Origin: Actinomycetota bacterium
Lineage (GTDB): Bacteria > Actinomycetota > Actinomycetes > Actinomycetales > Microbacteriaceae
Direction: 5' to 3'
DNA: 7,850 nt
Assembly (NCBI GenBank): GCA_009704225.1
Contig: WLEN01000028.1
Coordinates: 1 to 7,850, forward strand
Shown here: in pieces, positions 6,031 through 7,850 of the stretch
How positions within the stretch are numbered: the stretch's first letter is position 1
How the letters are laid out: each line of letters starts with the position of its first letter
The notes under the pieces: model-generated
Database searches by the model: none
Told to the model about the DNA's origin: nothing
Seen by the model: only the letters and a program-made list of their open reading frames with translations
Translations under genes and position numbers: made by a program

Positions 6031-7404
6031 ATGCCCTATGCCGTCACTAATCCCACCACCGGAATCGTCGAACGCGAATTTCCGAGTGCAACATCGACCG
6101 ACATCGCCGATGCCATTTCGCGGGCCGATGCGGCCCACGCGCCGTGGAGTGAAACACCGCTCGCCGAGCGTGCCGCAGTGCTTCAGCGTGTCGCAGATTT
6201 GTATCGCGATCGAAAAGATGAACTCGCCGACATCATCGCTCGAGAGATGGGCAAGCCGGTTCGCCAGGGTCGGGGCGAAGCCGGCTTTGTGGGGGATATC
6301 TATGAGTTCTATGCCACCCGGGGGCCTGGTTTCCTTGCCGATCAAGACATGCACCCAATGTCGGGTGGGCACGCGATTGTTCGGTCACAATCGCTCGGCG
6401 TCCTCCTCGGAATCATGCCGTGGAACTATCCCTACTATCAGGTCGCACGATTCGCCGGCCCGAACTTGCTCATCGGTAACACCGTCATCCTCAAGCACGC
6501 GAGCAACTGCCCCGAATCCGCCCTCGCCCAGGAACAAATATTCAGAGACGCCGGGTTGCCGGAGGGCGCATACATCAACCTGTTTGTCGAAAGTCGTGAC
6601 ATCGAGACCATCATCGCCGATCCGCGCGTTCAGGGGGTTTCCCTGACGGGAAGCGAGAAGGCAGGAGCCGCCGTCGCGCAAGCCGCCGGCCGCTCTCTGA
6701 AGAAGGTCGTGCTGGAATTAGGCGGAAGTGACCCGTTCATCGTCCTCGACGCTGAGAACCTTGACGTCACCATCGCGGCCGCAGCGTCGGGCCGGATGAG
6801 CAATGCCGGCCAAGCATGTACCGCGGCGAAGCGTTTCATCGTTGTCGATTCCGTGTACGACCGATTCGTCGACGGCTTTGCGGAACAATTGCAGACGTAT
6901 ATCGCTGGAGACCCGCGAGATTCTGAGACGAACCTTGGGCCGCTGTCGTCCCTCGGCGCCGTTGAGGAACTTATCGGGCAGGTTGACGACGCCGTGGCCA
7001 ACGGGGCGACACTCGTGACGGGTGGCCATCGGGTCGGAGATGTCGGGTCGTTCATGGCGCCGACGCTCCTGACCAACGTCACTCCCGCGGCCCGCGCATT
7101 CAGCGAAGAGCTGTTCGGACCGGTCGCCGTGGTCTACCGCGTGTCGGACAAGGATGAGGCAATCGCGTTGGCAAACGGTTCCGAATTCGGACTTTCCGGC
7201 GCCGTGTTTGGGGCTAACGCCGACGACACCCGTTACGTCGCGGACCGGCTTGAATCGGGCATGGTCTACATCAATGAGAACACCGATTCGCATGTCGACC
7301 TTCCGTTCGGCGGTATCAAGAAATCTGGTTTCGGTCGCGAACTCGGGCACTTTGGGCTTGACGAATTCGTCAACAAGAAGCTGATTCGGACCGCCGCTCG
7401 ATAA
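6031..7404 (+). CDS. Aldehyde dehydrogenase, succinate-semialdehyde dehydrogenase (GabD)-like
   Basis: A 457-residue NAD(P)-dependent aldehyde dehydrogenase, the usual length of GabD1-type enzymes. Catalytic and cofactor residues are in place: MPWNYP with N132, ILKHAS with K155, VSLTGS, ELGG with general base E229, GQACT with nucleophile C263, and EELFGPVAVV. The MPYAVTNPTTG opening matches the family start, so ATG 6031 is preferred. In-frame TTG 6007 and ATG 6013 lie inside the palindrome, and no start has a clear ribosome site. The enzyme would oxidise an omega-amino or gamma-glutamylamino aldehyde, or a semialdehyde such as succinate semialdehyde, to the acid. It is divergent from the GntR regulator and shares its 94-bp control region, so control by that regulator is likely. 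Substrate cannot be read from sequence; the neighbouring ligase and hydrolase favour a gamma-glutamylamino aldehyde, while the family name favours succinate semialdehyde formed later from GABA. Confidence 0.92.
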   Translation: MPYAVTNPTTGIVEREFPSATSTDIADAISRADAAHAPWSETPLAERAAVLQRVADLYRDRKDELADIIAREMGKPVRQGRGEAGFVGDIYEFYATRGPGFLADQDMHPMSGGHAIVRSQSLGVLLGIMPWNYPYYQVARFAGPNLLIGNTVILKHASNCPESALAQEQIFRDAGLPEGAYINLFVESRDIETIIADPRVQGVSLTGSEKAGAAVAQAAGRSLKKVVLELGGSDPFIVLDAENLDVTIAAAASGRMSNAGQACTAAKRFIVVDSVYDRFVDGFAEQLQTYIAGDPRDSETNLGPLSSLGAVEELIGQVDDAVANGATLVTGGHRVGDVGSFMAPTLLTNVTPAARAFSEELFGPVAVVYRVSDKDEAIALANGSEFGLSGAVFGANADDTRYVADRLESGMVYINENTDSHVDLPFGGIKKSGFGRELGHFGLDEFVNKKLIRTAAR

Positions 7405-7454
7405 TCCTGTGGACGGTGTGAGCACGACGAGGGCTAACGCGAAAAACTTCGGAC

Positions 7455-7850
7455 ATGTTCGTGATTGCCGAGCGAGGAAGCACCAGCCTTGAGTTCATCG
7501 CAGCGTCCATCGCTCTCCTGGTGCCTATCGTCGCTTTGACCGCGACCACCAGTGAAATTGCGTCAGCAACCTTTGCGGCGACAACCGCCGCGCGGCATGG
7601 CGTGCGAGCGTTTACCCAAGCGGAATCAACGTCTGTTGGTCTGGAGCAGGTTCGCGCCATCACGTCGTTGATTATCGATGATCACGGTCTGACCGACAGC
7701 GCGCCTGAATGGGAGCTTGATTGCTCCCGCAGGAACTGCCTGCAACGAGGATCTCGTGTCACAGTGACCGTCCACCTTGATGTGCCGTTGCGGTTTATCC
7801 CCGCCCTGCCCGGTATCGATATCGCGTCGCGCGTCACGGTATCCCGAAGC
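7455..7850 (+). CDS. TadE-like pilus assembly protein, cut by the window end
   Basis: An open frame of 132 codons that runs off the right edge. The N terminus reads ERGSTSLEFIAAS, followed by a hydrophobic stretch (about 14-32). G8 followed by E13 fits the prepilin-peptidase site G|xxxxE of Tad/Flp pseudopilins: cleavage after G8 would put glutamate at position +5. The rest is a predicted extracytoplasmic part with two close cysteines (C90, C95) that could form a disulfide. TadE and TadF are minor pseudopilins of the tight-adherence pilus. The start is uncertain: ATG 7455 is taken, but GTG 7461 has GGA at a better distance. It follows the dehydrogenase by 50 bases without an obvious terminator and has no link to the catabolic genes. 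The rest of any tad cluster, if present, would be to the right. Confidence 0.68.
   Translation, partial: MFVIAERGSTSLEFIAASIALLVPIVALTATTSEIASATFAATTAARHGVRAFTQAESTSVGLEQVRAITSLIIDDHGLTDSAPEWELDCSRRNCLQRGSRVTVTVHLDVPLRFIPALPGIDIASRVTVSRS

Noticed and set aside
6718..7425. A 235-codon minus-strand open frame opposite the dehydrogenase
   Set aside because: It covers the catalytic region of an intact aldehyde dehydrogenase and shows no domain of its own.
7405..7454. Possible terminator after the dehydrogenase
   Set aside because: Only a four-base CGAA/TTCG stem is visible and no T run follows, which is too weak to call.
7418..7492. A short GTG-initiated frame of about 24 codons between the dehydrogenase and TadE-like genes
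   Set aside because: It is very short and basic, lacks a ribosome site, and overlaps the better-supported TadE-like start in another frame.
7370..7663. A 97-codon minus-strand open frame opposite the TadE-like gene
   Set aside because: The plus strand carries a clear pseudopilin motif and an open frame to the window end; the minus-strand translation resembles nothing I know.

Overview
The window looks like part of an actinobacterial chromosome. The coding sequence is moderately GC-rich, several genes start with GTG, a class I cytochrome P450 sits beside a CxxHxxC...CP one-cluster ferredoxin, and the last gene is a TadE-type pilus protein of the sort common in Actinobacteria. Genus cannot be fixed from the sequence. 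The DNA is almost fully coding, with seven complete genes and one cut by the right edge. I see no RNA genes, insertion sequences or CRISPR arrays.

Layout: a tight rightward operon (109-4463) encodes a P450, its ferredoxin, a GlnT/GmaS-like glutamine synthetase homologue, a solute-binding-protein-fold protein without a signal peptide, and a PuuD-like gamma-glutamyl hydrolase. It converges on a leftward two-gene unit (5936-4460) encoding a GntR/FCD regulator and a soluble Cache-domain protein; the two units share a CTAG in which both stop codons lie. Divergent from the regulator is an aldehyde dehydrogenase gene (6031-7404). The 94-bp divergent spacer holds two dyads, one with perfect 10-bp arms ending three bases before the dehydrogenase ATG. 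After a 50-bp gap an unrelated TadE-like gene begins (7455) and runs off the window.

How it may work (inference): the P450-ferredoxin-glutamine synthetase order recalls the mycobacterial pip/mor loci for piperidine, pyrrolidine and morpholine use (CYP151 family, from memory). The P450 would hydroxylate a cyclic secondary amine next to nitrogen, so the ring opens to an aminoaldehyde. The synthetase would cap the free amine with gamma-glutamate, the dehydrogenase would oxidise the aldehyde to the acid, and the hydrolase would release glutamate and an omega-amino acid such as GABA or 5-aminovalerate. This is the Puu putrescine logic with a P450 in place of the amine oxidase. Two ligand-binding folds that normally lie outside the membrane (family 3 binding protein and Cache) appear here as cytoplasmic proteins in the same locus. 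That is the least explained part of the system.
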